DNA of 64,000 nucleotides, from assembly GCA_022497155.1 (NCBI GenBank), contig MU385737.1, forward strand, positions 513,139 to 577,138, in the 5' to 3' direction. The notes below the pieces were generated by a model that had not been told where the DNA came from, did no database searches, and saw only the letters and a program-made list of their open reading frames with translations. Shown piece by piece: positions 12,266 through 23,324 of this stretch (position 1 is the first letter of the stretch; every line of letters starts with the position of its first letter). This DNA is from Whalleya microplaca (taxonomy: Eukaryota; Ascomycota; Sordariomycetes; Xylariales; Xylariaceae). A program made the position numbers and the translations under genes.

Positions 12266-14699
12266 AGATGTACAACGCCATTCTTATGGCTAACACAAAG
12301 AGCGTACGGAACTAGAGGCAGAAAACGGAATTGAATACATGGTGTCTGAGGCGATATATATAAGACATAGCTATGAGCCCTTTGCTTTACTAGACGAGGA
12401 TATCTTGGTGCACAAAAGCGATGGAGGGCTAAGCGAGAGGGGTTTATAGTATGAGACGTAAGTGGTATACCGAGTTGGCCTAATACGCTGTATATTACCA
12501 CAAGAAGAACTAGGTAAACATAAGCGCAAAATATGCATTCGAATAAGCTAATACTCATGGTTATACGAAGGCTGATTTGACATGATTGTTACGTTATTCA
12601 TCAAGTGAACATGGAAAGGGCTTTTTCAAATATATATATGTATATATAGCGATGTTCAACATTGTAATGAGGTCTAATTGATTATCATCTAGATCCAAAG
12701 GTGTAGGAAAAGAATTATCCTCGTTGGGCGTTTGCAAAAGCATCGAGTAAGCACATACTGATACTAGTTGGTATTTGATGTGTGATCTCTCTCTTGTGAA
12801 CACTGAACAGTTGTATATAATAGGCAGGCGAGGTAGATAGATCCGTGTAAACATGCACGACAGGAACAATACATCAACAGTAGATAAATTATCAAAATTT
12901 CTTGACTAGAATATGGTCTAGCGTGGGGGTCGTAAAGTTTGACTTGGGGCTCTATGCAGATAGTAGTGCTACGCCATGCAGACGATGTCACTTGTCAGAA
13001 CATATCACAGAGCACCATCCTGCATATAAGTTGAAATCCTTATTATCCGGTTAAGTATGATTCAATCATATTTCAATGCGTGCTCGGCATTGCTACGGCT
13101 GCCTCTGGTATTATGCCTCTGCATTGCAATTGTAGTCACATGACCACTGATGTTCCAACATCATCACCCTCCCATTCCTCTGAACGGTTCTTGCCTACGT
13201 TATATTGTACCTAGCCAAGGAAATGACTTTGAAATGAGGGGACATATTATTCGTCTCACCGTCTGAAGCCACTGACGTGTTTATACTGGCAACAACACTG
13301 TAGGCAAGGGACGATGCACGTTCCACCTTCTTGGATTTAATCGTCACTCGGGAGTTTCTGTATAATCCTCCCACACAAAGTTCCATGCATATAACTCTTG
13401 GGTTCACATTGCAATACGTCAAGCTTGGGTGGTGGAGGGCACTTGCTTTGAATTGGTCGGCTAAGAGACACCACGATGTACGAGACGTCACTTTCTCCAA
13501 ATTTCCCCTCGTTGATCGCGGCATGCACCTTGAATCGGTTGATAGTAGTGCATTTTGAATTGCGCCGGCTTCATCGTTGAAGACGGATTGGTCGGCAGTT
13601 CGATTCCTTGACACTCTGGGGTTTTATGGGTAGTTCCTGATCGACACGTGTTTCACTTCTTATTATACGACATCCTCGTAGTCCCGTAGCTGCGACTTCT
13701 ATGAGTATAGGCATATTCCTTCTCTTCAGGAATAATGGCAATATGACATACATAACAACTTACTATATAGACATCTCTTGCCAGTCCCATCGCCATTCAT
13801 GAGCAGTACCTTGCCGTTCGTAGTAGGTATCCTGAAGCTACTCAGGTCATATAGTGTCACCAACGAGTAGCATACGGCAGGACGGCTATTGGTTAAAGTA
13901 GTCGGGTCTATATGCAACTAGCTGGAAGCAGATCCAACCACGCGAACTACGATACCCGCTTTGATATTGCGGGGAAATATAGGCCGTATCGCATGACGGC
14001 TATTTGACATGTAGCGCCTCCAACATGCACGTCCTACAAACTATCCCGCATATTGACTGCAAGTGCTCATAGCCAATCAACTTACATGCGCCTAGAAAGT
14101 TACCTCATATAGTAACCTGATAGGGGTTGGATAGCCACAAGGCTGGGGAGGGCCAACATCCCGAGCCTCACCGAGATGTTGCTCGTACAGAATGTCTTGA
14201 AAATCGCCGATACTTTCACAATTACCTTGACAAAATCCTTCGTCATACGCCAGATAGCACGGAATTCATGCCTATTCTGGCGTAGGATTCGTATATCTCA
14301 ACAAATCGAAGTAGAGCTGGTCTGGGAAGACTATCTTTTAACTGAATCACCATTGCCTTGTCCCGACTTAGCTTCCCGAAGCTGCCGTATAATTACACTA
14401 GGTAGATTCTACGAATGCGGAGATGCTGCATCGAATAGTATCAGATGACCCGAACTACTGGCAGACATCTGACCCGTGGGAGGGGTTATCTAGAGACTGT
14501 ACCTAGGGATTATGCTTGAATATCTGCTCTGCGTATTACGTGGCCATCATTGGCGGTCTGTAGGGATACCAATGTGGAGGTGCATGAGAGGGCTGCAGCT
14601 TGACATAGCCCCCTCTCCTTGGGATATTTGTAGGGCTCGCCGACTCACCCGTCTGTGAAGCATAAATTCAGAACCAGCACCTTGCCAACTCCCCTCAAC
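12266..14699. other. intergenic 2.4 kb, no supportable gene
   Basis: All open frames are short, and none resembles a known family. Stop codons are spread over all frames. The final few hundred bases presumably contain the alcohol oxidase promoter. A small TA-rich tract (ATATATATATGTATATATA-like) is at about 12,630-12,650. Confidence 0.5.
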
Positions 14700-17424
14700 A
14701 TGTTCTCTAAGATATTCGGCCGAGATCAAACACAGCAAGCAGAAGTCATGAGTCCCTTACCAGAAGAGTTCGATATCATCGTATGTGGAGGAGGAAGTTG
14801 TGGATGTGTCGTGGCGGGCCGGTATGTTTTCAACATCAGTTCATACATGATACTTCTCCTGCTCACTACTGCAGTCTGGCAAATCTGGACCACAACCTTA
14901 AGGTGTTGTTGATTGAGGCTGGAGAAAGCAACCTTAACAACCCATGGGTATTCCGACCCGGGGTCTATCCCCGCAATATGAAACTTGACTCGAAGACTGC
15001 ATCGTTCTACGAGTCCCGCCCATCCAAGCATTTATCCGGCAGAAAGGCCGTTGTACCATGTGCTCACATCTTGGGCGGCGGCTCTAGCATTAACTTTCTG
15101 GTAAGCAAAGACCACAAAAACTAGTGACATTATGCTCAAATCTTCCAGATGTATACACGTGCCTCGGCCTCAGATTATGATGACTTCCAGGCCAAAGGGT
15201 GGACTACAAAGGAGCTACTTCCGCTAATGAAGAAGCATGAGACGTATCAACGGGCATGCCATAACAAGTTAGTCACCCACTATATATGTCTTGAAGTCAA
15301 CTGATCAATGTAGGGAGCTTCATGGGTTCGAGGGGCCGATCAAAGTGTCTTTCGGCAACTAGTGAGTAGAGGGCTCTCGTATATTATCTTGTATGGTCGT
15401 GAACTAATTAGTCCCAAGCACATACCCCATCAAGGATGACTTCCTGAGAGCAGCAGAGTCGCAAGATATTCCTGCTGTCGATGACCTGCAAGATTTGAGC
15501 ACTGGCCATGGTGCCGAGCACTGGCTCAAATGGATCAACCGCGATGTAGGTACTCCATTGCTGATCTGGTTTTGCTAGATTATTGACAGTAGTCGGGGCA
15601 TAGACTGGCCGTCGTAGCGATAGTGCTCATGCCTACGTCCACTCAACTCGTGCTGTTCATGATAACCTGTACCTTGCTTGCAACACCAAAGTTGATAAGG
15701 TTATCATCGAGAATGGCAGAGCCGTGGCAGTACAGACGGTGTAAGTTCAAGTTTTGCTCATGTTGTGGTCAGGGGATTAACCCGTGTCAAAGTCCAACCA
15801 AGCCCCTGCATCCAGGCCAACTGAAGACTCGTGTCTTCAAAGCGCGTAAGCAGATCGTTGTATCTGGGGGGACCATTTCGTCGCCCTTGATTCTTCAGCG
15901 GTCGGGTATTGGTATGTTAATAAGGTTAGGGTATGGTGCGGTCCTGGTACTGATAGACTCCAGGCGATCCCGAGAAATTGAGGAAAGCTGGTGTCGAGCC
16001 GATTGTTGACCTTCCGGGTGTGGGTCTCAACTTTCAAGACCACTACCTTACTTTCTCTACGTATCGTGCCAAACCTGAGACAGAAAGTTTTGACGACTTC
16101 GTGCGGGGTGTCCCAGAAGTACAGAAGAGTAAGTGTATTCGTGAGGATGAACCCCTGAATTCCTAATGCCTAACCATGTATTAGAGATCTACGATGAGTG
16201 GGCCTTGAAGGGGACCGGGCCTCTCTCTACTAATGGTATCGAGGCTGGGGTAAAGATTCGCCCGAGTGACGAGGAACTCAAGCAGTTTGAATCATGGCCT
16301 ACACCACATTTCAAAGATGGCTGGAAGTCCTATTTCAAGGACAAGCCTGACAAGCCTGTCATGCACTACTCCGTCATCTCAGGGTGGTTTGGCGACCACA
16401 TGCTTATGTAAGTATTCACGTATATTGTCACCATGATATGGGGAATCTGACTCCGTGCAGGCCGCCTGGAAACTTCTTTACCATGTTCCATTTCCTGGAG
16501 TATCCGTTTTCCCGCGGGTTCGCTCACATCAAGTCGCCCGATCCTTACGAGACCCCGGACTTTGACCCCGGCTTCATGAACGATGAGCGCGACATGGCGC
16601 CCATGGTCTGGGGATATAGTACGTGACTTCCATTAGTTGATAATCAGTTAATCGGTCTCGTCTTTGTACCTGTAAGTGTGGAAGGCGTAATTACTGACTT
16701 GAATTACTATAGTTAAATCACGAGAGACAGCTCGTCGCATGGACGCTTATGCGGGCGAGGTGCAAGCAATGCATCCGTTCTTCGATTATGACTCACCTGC
16801 GCGAGCAAATGATATGGATCTCGCAACCACTCAGCGATACGCACTTCCTGGCAACTTGAGCGCCGGTCTACAACACGGCAGCTGGAGCGTCTTTAATCCC
16901 GAGCCCGATAAGGGCCCGGAAGCAAACATTCTAAACAGTAACAAAGCTTCCATCCGAGAGGAGCTCAAGTACAGCACTAGCGATATTAAGGCCGTCGAGG
17001 AATGGGTTAGAAGACATGTGGAGAGTACATGGCACTGTCTGGGCGTAAGTATCACCTTTTGAGGGATGTAGGGGAATGCTAATTGTTCCCAAACAGACTT
17101 GCTCCATGGCCCCCAAGGAGGGTAATAGTATTGTCAAGCACGGTGTTCTAGACGAACGTCTGAGTGTCCACGGCGTTCAGGGGCTCAAGGTTGCGGATCT
17201 CAGTATCTGCCCTGACAACGTCGGTTGCAACACGTGAGTCGCGCGCGTTATTACTCTTCTTAACACTACTAATATTGGAACTTAGATACTCGACTGCGCT
17301 TCTAATTGGCGAGAAGGCAGCAACGCTTGTTGCTGAGGACCTTGGGTATTCTGGTGAGGCTCTCGACATGAAGGTGCCGACGTACAACGCACCAGGTGAG
17401 ATTGTCTTGCCGTTCCGCGTATGA
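14700..17424 (+). CDS. alcohol (methanol) oxidase, GMC oxidoreductase
   Basis: Thirteen exons: 14700-14821, 14875-15100, 15149-15267, 15314-15361, 15419-15545, 15604-15740, 15793-15911, 15964-16128, 16185-16407, 16461-16618, 16713-17044, 17097-17233 and 17286-17424. They total 2052 bp, or 683 residues. A start at 14748 would give 667 residues, closer to the usual length of about 663. Motifs are the FAD-binding IVCGGGSCGC, then LANLDHNLKVLLIEAGE, NNPWVFRPG, HILGGGSSINF, SGGTISSPLILQRSGIG, and the C-terminal WHCLGTCSMAP (catalytic His) and GCNTYSTALLIGE (Asn). The enzyme oxidises short alcohols to aldehydes and releases H2O2, in peroxisomes of methylotrophs or secreted by lignin degraders. The C-terminus (LPFRV) is not a typical SKL-type peroxisomal signal. 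Every intron is 47-94 bp and all phases match, so the gene appears intact. Confidence 0.94.
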
Positions 17425-18065
17425 GGCAATCGCGTTATGTATATTCTAATGTGGGGGATACAAATTGTGCTTGCGATACTTTTCTTGTAACCAGACTGGC
17501 ATCACGATTAGCACTGGTTGTATGCTTCTTATAGTCTTGTGGTTTTGGTTTACTTAACGCCATAGTGAGACATACTGATGCTTGAAGGCGATGTACTGTA
17601 GTAATTGGAACTCAACTTCCCTAGTCGATGATAAGATGCTGTTCTGGTTAAGGTGATACAACGACAATAATTTAATCATAAGCTCAAAGATCTAGACAAC
17701 GACGGAGCTACCCCAATCCTCCAGCAAGTATCCATCGGAGCTGGCAGTGGAACATGAAGCATTACACAAGAATGTGTACCTTCTGCCAAGTATCCTATAT
17801 GTTGAAGGCGAAGTGTGAAGCAGTAATATAATGTTACGTAGATATCTGCCCTCTTGCTGTGCAATGACCACCTCCACAGTGGCTTGCGTCTCCACACTAC
17901 CTGTTTTGGAAATTGTTAGGGACCCGTAACATATTTCTTGCTTCGTTCCAACTACAACCTAAAATTAACTACATGAAGCCGATATAATAGGAGCCCCATC
18001 CTTCAGCAAGCGCCCTAAGTTGAAGAGTAAAGCAGATACTTGGAGTTGGAGCGCATCCTAATCTA
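17425..18065. other. intergenic, no gene seen
   Basis: About 640 bp holding the oxidase 3' region and the upstream part of the deaminase-like gene. No recognisable reading frame. Confidence 0.5.
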
Positions 18066-18605
18066 ATGGCTACAGAAGAACGGTGGCCTGCGATCTCGGC
18101 AGGTGATCACAAGGCTTACATGGAGTTCGCCCTTGAACAAGCTAAAAAGTCACCCCCAGCGTCTACCAAATTCTGCGTCGGGGCAGTCCTTCTCGACGCA
18201 GACGAAAACCAGATCCTGTCGACTGGTTACTCGATGGAGCTACCCGGCGATAGACCTGGTGACCCTGGAAACACCCACGCAGAGCAGTGCTGCTTTATAA
18301 AAGTAGCCGAGCATCACGGTCTGCCCGAGGAACGAATACACTAAGTATTGCCAAAGAACACGGTCCTATATACGACAATGGAGCCTTGCAACGAGCGCCT
18401 GAGTGGTAACAGGACCTGCGTGGAGAGAATCCTGCGACTTGAAGGTGCAATCAAAACTGTCTTCGTCGGCATTAAGGAGCCTGGAACATTCATTGGCGAG
18501 AACAAGGGCATTGGAAAACTTGTGGATGCAGGGGTCAAGGTCGTGGTGCTGGAGGGAATGAGAGATCGCATCCTCCAAGTGTCGACTGCGGGGCACGATA
18601 CCTAA
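18066..18605 (+). pseudogene. DRAP deaminase-like (Rib2 C-terminal domain) gene with one in-frame stop
   Basis: Single-exon frame of 179 codons interrupted by one TAA at 18342-18344. On both sides the same frame continues the same domain. The first half has FCVGAVLL and the zinc motif HAEQCC; the second has MEPCNERLSGNRTC (PC...C) and KTVFVGIKEPGTF. This order is that of the cytidine-deaminase-fold domain of fungal riboflavin biosynthesis Rib2, diaminohydroxyphosphoribosylamino-pyrimidine deaminase, without its pseudouridine-synthase half. The stop separates the HAE from the PC-C zinc ligands, so an early-terminated protein would be inactive. It could be a recent nonsense mutation in a non-essential paralogue or an assembly error. 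No GT-AG intron removes the stop. Confidence 0.75.
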
Positions 18606-19067
18606 ATAGGTGATATGTTGTGGAATGGCGAGTTGGGGCTACGGGGTCTATGCAGTAAAGGCGGGCTGGTGACATAGACTAGATAAGCCTGCTACAAACC
18701 ATGATGGACCCAGCTTGTCTTTCAGCCTGACTCTCTAGTATTATTGACGCCATTAATTGCCTTATATTCTCATATGAAGCTATCTTGGAGCCTTGGCTAA
18801 TAAGTGTCGGAGCGATTTCGTGAAGCTGTATTGTTTCCAATTTATCTTTCACCACTTCGAAGCACTCAAATGGCAGTCCAGCACTACTACCTTAGTACAC
18901 ATATGCCCCATACTACATCCTGTACATGGTTTCGTTCCACTATGCAAAACGAGGGCCAATCTAACAACGACAGTACGCCGTATCAGCATTCGCTAGCCCC
19001 GAAATCATAGAACTTACGGTTATTTCAAAACTCGGGCTGGTCTTAGGCGCTATATTCTCTCGCAACT
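18606..19067. other. intergenic, no gene seen
   Basis: About 460 bp between two damaged genes. No product recognised in any frame. Confidence 0.45.
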
Positions 19068-20368
19068 ATGAACTGCCACGGGAGGGAAATATTAGGCCTG
19101 GGGAATTCTGCGAATATTATAGATTCGGCGATTCTAAGAGGTCAGTCAATCTGCTAGTTAAAGTTTTCCCGTTGACACCGTTGAGGAAGCTGCTAATAAT
19201 CATAGCGCTCCCTTCTCACTGTCGGGTGACTTCGGCAAAGAAACATGGAGTAAGCTTCTGGGCCACGACAGGACGCATCGACATTGAGCTTGCAAACGGA
19301 TCTCCCCAATCATTCTTCGTTAAGATAATTTCAGACGATGTGGGAAAATCCATGACCAGCGGAGAGTTCGAGTCCATGCAGGCAATCAAATCGTTGCTTC
19401 CGAGCTTTGCGCCGAAACCGGTCTCACACGGGACGTACGAAACCAACCCTAACATTCACTTTTTCTTATGTGAGTTTAGAGACATGATAGAAAGCATGCC
19501 CGATCCGCACAAATTCGGTGCTCGCCTTGCAGCACTGCATCGGGATAGCAAGTCACCTAATGGAAAATTTGGGTTCCACATAACCACATACAGCGGCAAT
19601 CTGCCACAGGTAGTAGACTGGGAGGATAGTTGGGAAACATACTTCACCAAGAGCTTGAAACTCGCTCTTGAGCTAGAACTCGCAGCTAAAGGACCAGACC
19701 CGCAGTTTGATTTTTTATTGCCTGTTCTGTTTAACTCGGTCATACCCCGACTCCTTCGCCCCCCTGGAGAGTGATGGACGTTCGGTTAAGCCTTGTCTTG
19801 TTCATGGCGATCTCTGGTATGCCAACTCAGGGATAGATGCTGAGAGCGGGGAACCTTTGGTATTCGATGCATGCTGTTTCTATGCTCATAACGAGTGTAA
19901 GTCCATTAATGTCGAGGAATACCTAATTTTACATCCGAAGAGCTTGGCTTACATTGGTGGTCAACGCAGATGAGTTCGGTCAGTGGCGCCCGATATGCAA
20001 TAGGTTCGGGGCCGAATACCTGGAAGCCTATCAATCCTATATGCAGATATCACCGCCAGAAGAGGACTATGATGGTCGATTGGATCTATATAAATTGTAA
20101 GACACAACTTAAGAAACACCCCTTTCCGCGGCTAACATATTAAAGACGATTTAACACCCACGTCTCCGCCCTGTTTACCGGTAACCAAACACTAAGAAAA
20201 CAGTAAGTATTTCCACGAAGCGACATTTAGGTGTACCTGTAACTGATGAATAATGATAGGATGCTTGGCGATATTCGTGATCTTGTTCAACGTTATGGAA
20301 ATTTAGAGGGAGACTCGAAAGCAGCGTTATCAGACTCAGTAGGCTTTAAGATGAGAACATCTGGCTAA
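19068..20368 (+). pseudogene. fructosamine-3-kinase-like (ketosamine kinase) gene with a C-run frameshift
   Basis: Exons 19068-19140, 19206-19896, 19970-20096, 20146-20202 and 20260-20368 join with perfect phases, except that the total is 1057 bp, one base too many. The extra base is in the C6 run at 19759-19764: five Cs would give LLRPLESDG, while six give a premature TGA. Otherwise about 351 residues are readable: HGVSFWATTGRID, FFVKI (Lys), a fructosamine-kinase core, then the catalytic CLVHGDLWYAN and PLVFDACCFYAHNEYEFG, and GQWRPICNRFG. The family phosphorylates sugar adducts on proteins and belongs to the aminoglycoside-phosphotransferase-like kinases. The metal-binding DPS-type Asp region reads VFDACC. 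It may be a real pseudogene or a homopolymer sequencing error. Confidence 0.76.
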
Positions 20369-21483
20369 TTGGACAGCTGGGGTGCCATATTCTATATATT
20401 CTGTTAGAAGGCCAGCAGGCCAGCAGACGTGATGAATCATAGCTAATGACAATTGTCTAGCATGTGGTTCTTCAGAAGGAAAGTTTATAATTTATGCTAT
20501 ATTTATCTCCATTATGAACTCACACACCCGGGATATAACTGCTATACGATTCTTCAAGTCTTGGCTTCGCCATTCGGGGTCTAGTGCATATGTATATTTG
20601 CAAGGCCCGTAGTCTACCAACTCACATCACGAAATACTGTACCTATATTATGCATGTAGTCTATGGTTTCCCAATGGGAGCAACGGAGACCCACGTCGCT
20701 TGATCAGCTTGAGGGGACGATTACTGTTAGAATATAGGAGCTTGGGCGACATGCCGTACTATAGTATAAAACATCCCGCGAGGGCTCTAGATACACTATG
20801 ACTCAGACTTTATAGCAATCAACGAGTATTCAACTGATAAGTTTAATAGTTACTGTCCAGAAATGGCTGCAAGAGCTCATGTTCCCTACTACGTATCTTA
20901 CTATTATATCCCCAACCTTTAAATACTCTAGACATCCAATAGTGTTAATAACCGAAGACAAGCCTAGCTTGAAACCATTACTCTCCTGAGCGTCAGGCGT
21001 CCTTGGATCTTTCAGGGGTCATATAACAACTCACTTTATCGTGAGGATTAGCAATATATAACCACTCTGTCCCAGTTTCCATGTTTGCAGATCCTTTATG
21101 TGTAACATAACAAGACCTGGTCGAATTAGTATACAGCATCCCTCGCACAGCAGGCAGTCGCTGCTCGAGTGTGATACGAGGGGGAAAGCATGGGAAGCAA
21201 AGTGACAGTATAACATAATAGATTGGAGCGTAATAATACTATGCAATCGTTCCGAATTATCTATCTGGACGGACGTCTTTGCCAACGGGACGTTAGAGAT
21301 AAGGTTCTGACGGCTGACCCAAGGTTTGGGGCCATGTATCTCAGAATTTCTTTTAATGATGATAAGTTCATACCAAGGTGGCATATGGATGATTGGACTG
21401 TTTGATAGCATAAAAATTGGTTGCCATTTGTTTGGATTTGAATTCGGCTACGAACAACCTCCCATATTGCGTTTGTATATTTT
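20369..21483. other. intergenic, no gene; faint retroelement-like sequence
   Basis: About 1.1 kb, AT-rich. At 20,723 a TGTTAGAATA start typical of copia LTRs appears, but no matching end or target duplication could be found. No coding sequence is recognisable. Confidence 0.35.
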
Positions 21484-23324
21484 CTAAGACGCGTAAAGAT
21501 TTCGAATTCTTATGCGCGGGTTAAAGACGTCAATGCCGAAAAGTCTACGCTCACGGACGATCACTATGGAAACTTCTAGTCCACTATCAAGAATCTGGCA
21601 CTTCTTGAAGACCGGGCCATCGCGGTCGGGGATTAACTGATATGATGCTTCAGAACCTTGCTCTTGTCCAGATGTCCTAGGATGAGAACCAGAACGGCGA
21701 GCCCGCTCAAGTGTTCGGTCAACTATTTCGCAAAGAATCATCGTCGAGCCTAGCCGTCTGGCTAGGTTGATTCGAAGGGAAATACTGGGGCCATCATCAC
21801 TTCTTAGTGCGTAAGCGTTATGGAAATGTTTAAAACCATCCTGGACTTGCCTCTCTTCAGATCTGTCTTCTGGACGAGACGGTAGAGCGTCGAGTGCGAC
21901 GTAACTGAGGCCACCCGAGACCCAGGTTGGCAGCGATACCCGTGTTTCGTATTCCTCTGGATGGCTGTCGGAAATAAAACACGTTTTGAAGTCCCACTTG
22001 GAGTATTCTTCTTCACGTACCACATAAAACCACGGACCGACCCGAGAGAAGATATACGATGTTGAATGATCGAGGATCGGAGTCCGGGAAACACGCTGCA
22101 AGACGATGGCAACTCTGGAACTCAAATCCAATGCCTCTTTCAGCTGAGAAAAAACGGTAAAGGTCGCCGTGATATCGTCGGTTGTCTCTCGTTTCACGCA
22201 GCAGTTGAGAGCCGCCAGATACAGGTCATGCTTACAAGAGCTCCACAGCGCCCTGAGCTCTGGGTATACAACTAACTGCATCTCCTCAACTTTCATTAAC
22301 GGGAGATTGATTCGCAAGCCACGGTAGGGGTTGATGAATTGCGCATCGGGGAAGCGACCAGCTGCTACTGGTATAAAAACTCGATTCCGGTGGAAAGCCG
22401 AAGGACTCTGCGCTAGCATTTTGACGGGCTGCCAGTGGACTGGAGAATCGTCCGAGTCTTCCCCGTCAGTAGACTCTCCGTCACGGGATGCAGCTACATT
22501 CCTCTTGCTAGATGTAACGGATAAACTATCTGAAGCTTTACAATCCCAAAGAAAGATCGTATGGTCTTCGGTTGCCCTCAGAATTTGTTCCTGTAAGCGG
22601 CCAAATGCTTTAGAGCCTTCGCCGTACAATAAGGTCATATTGACATCGAATATCCCCAAGAGAGAGTACGCCATATCTTCGACCCTAGTCGTTTGCCGCT
22701 TATTAGCCCAATGCATTCTTGTTGCTACTGATATCTCTGAAATCGGTATATCGTGGCTCAAAACGAGCTTATGTATACCGGTGATAGACTCGATGATTTC
22801 GTTTAAACCCAGCTTCGTTCCAATGTAATTCCAGGGGTGTGAATAGAAGACAACGTCGAAAGGTGCCACCAATTCCTGTAGTGTCCAGCCTCGGAAGAAC
22901 CAGCGGGAAGAGTGCAAATCGCTCTCCAGCGAGGAAGTGATGTCGCTTAAGTAAACGTAGCATACCATCGACCTCGCATACCACTGGAACATAGAATTGA
23001 TGGCTTCCGATAGTTCTGCGCTAAGGAAGCGTCAGCAATAACGCTCATTGACGGGTCTGCTAGCAATCAAATGTAGCTATACCTTGACGTTTTATCAATG
23101 CAACAGGTATCTACCCAGGCCCAATCCCAACCGTCGTCTCTAGCCTGGCGGCAACAAGACTCAATCTTCCGAAACCCATGCTTCTTCTTCGCAACATCGA
23201 TGTCTAGCATATCCTGCAAAAGAACCTCGTCATCTTCCCAGGTATGTGACAAAATAGCGTATTCTGGGACGGACTTCCCAATGAACTCATGAATCACAAA
23301 TGTCTCCACGTTGATCAGTCGCAT
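21484..23324 (-). CDS. HET-domain (heterokaryon incompatibility) protein
   Basis: Two exons, 23324-23083 and 23020-21484, joined across a 62-bp intron (donor GTATAG, branch CTGAC region, acceptor TAG). They total 1779 bp, or 592 residues. The N-terminus is MRLINVETF, followed by YAILSHTWEDDEV, GFRKIESCCRQARDDGW, WVDTCCIDKTSSAELSEAINSMFQWY, CYVYLSD, SRWFFRGWTLQELVAP and MAYSLLGIFDVNMTLLYGEG. These are the ordered blocks of the HET domain, as in HET-E/HET-D/TOL and similar allorecognition proteins. Such proteins trigger regulated cell death after fusion with a genetically different mycelium. The C-terminal 350 residues have no NACHT or WD repeats and are not recognised. The gene is intact and alone between two gene-poor stretches. 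Confidence 0.93.

Noticed and set aside
13590..13625. A GTTCGATTC stretch resembling a tRNA B box
   Set aside because: No matching A box, acceptor stem or cloverleaf pairing could be drawn; no tRNA is supported anywhere in the window.
20723..20870. TGTTAGAATATAGGAGC as the start of a copia-type LTR
   Set aside because: No matching CA-ending terminus, target duplication or second copy was found.
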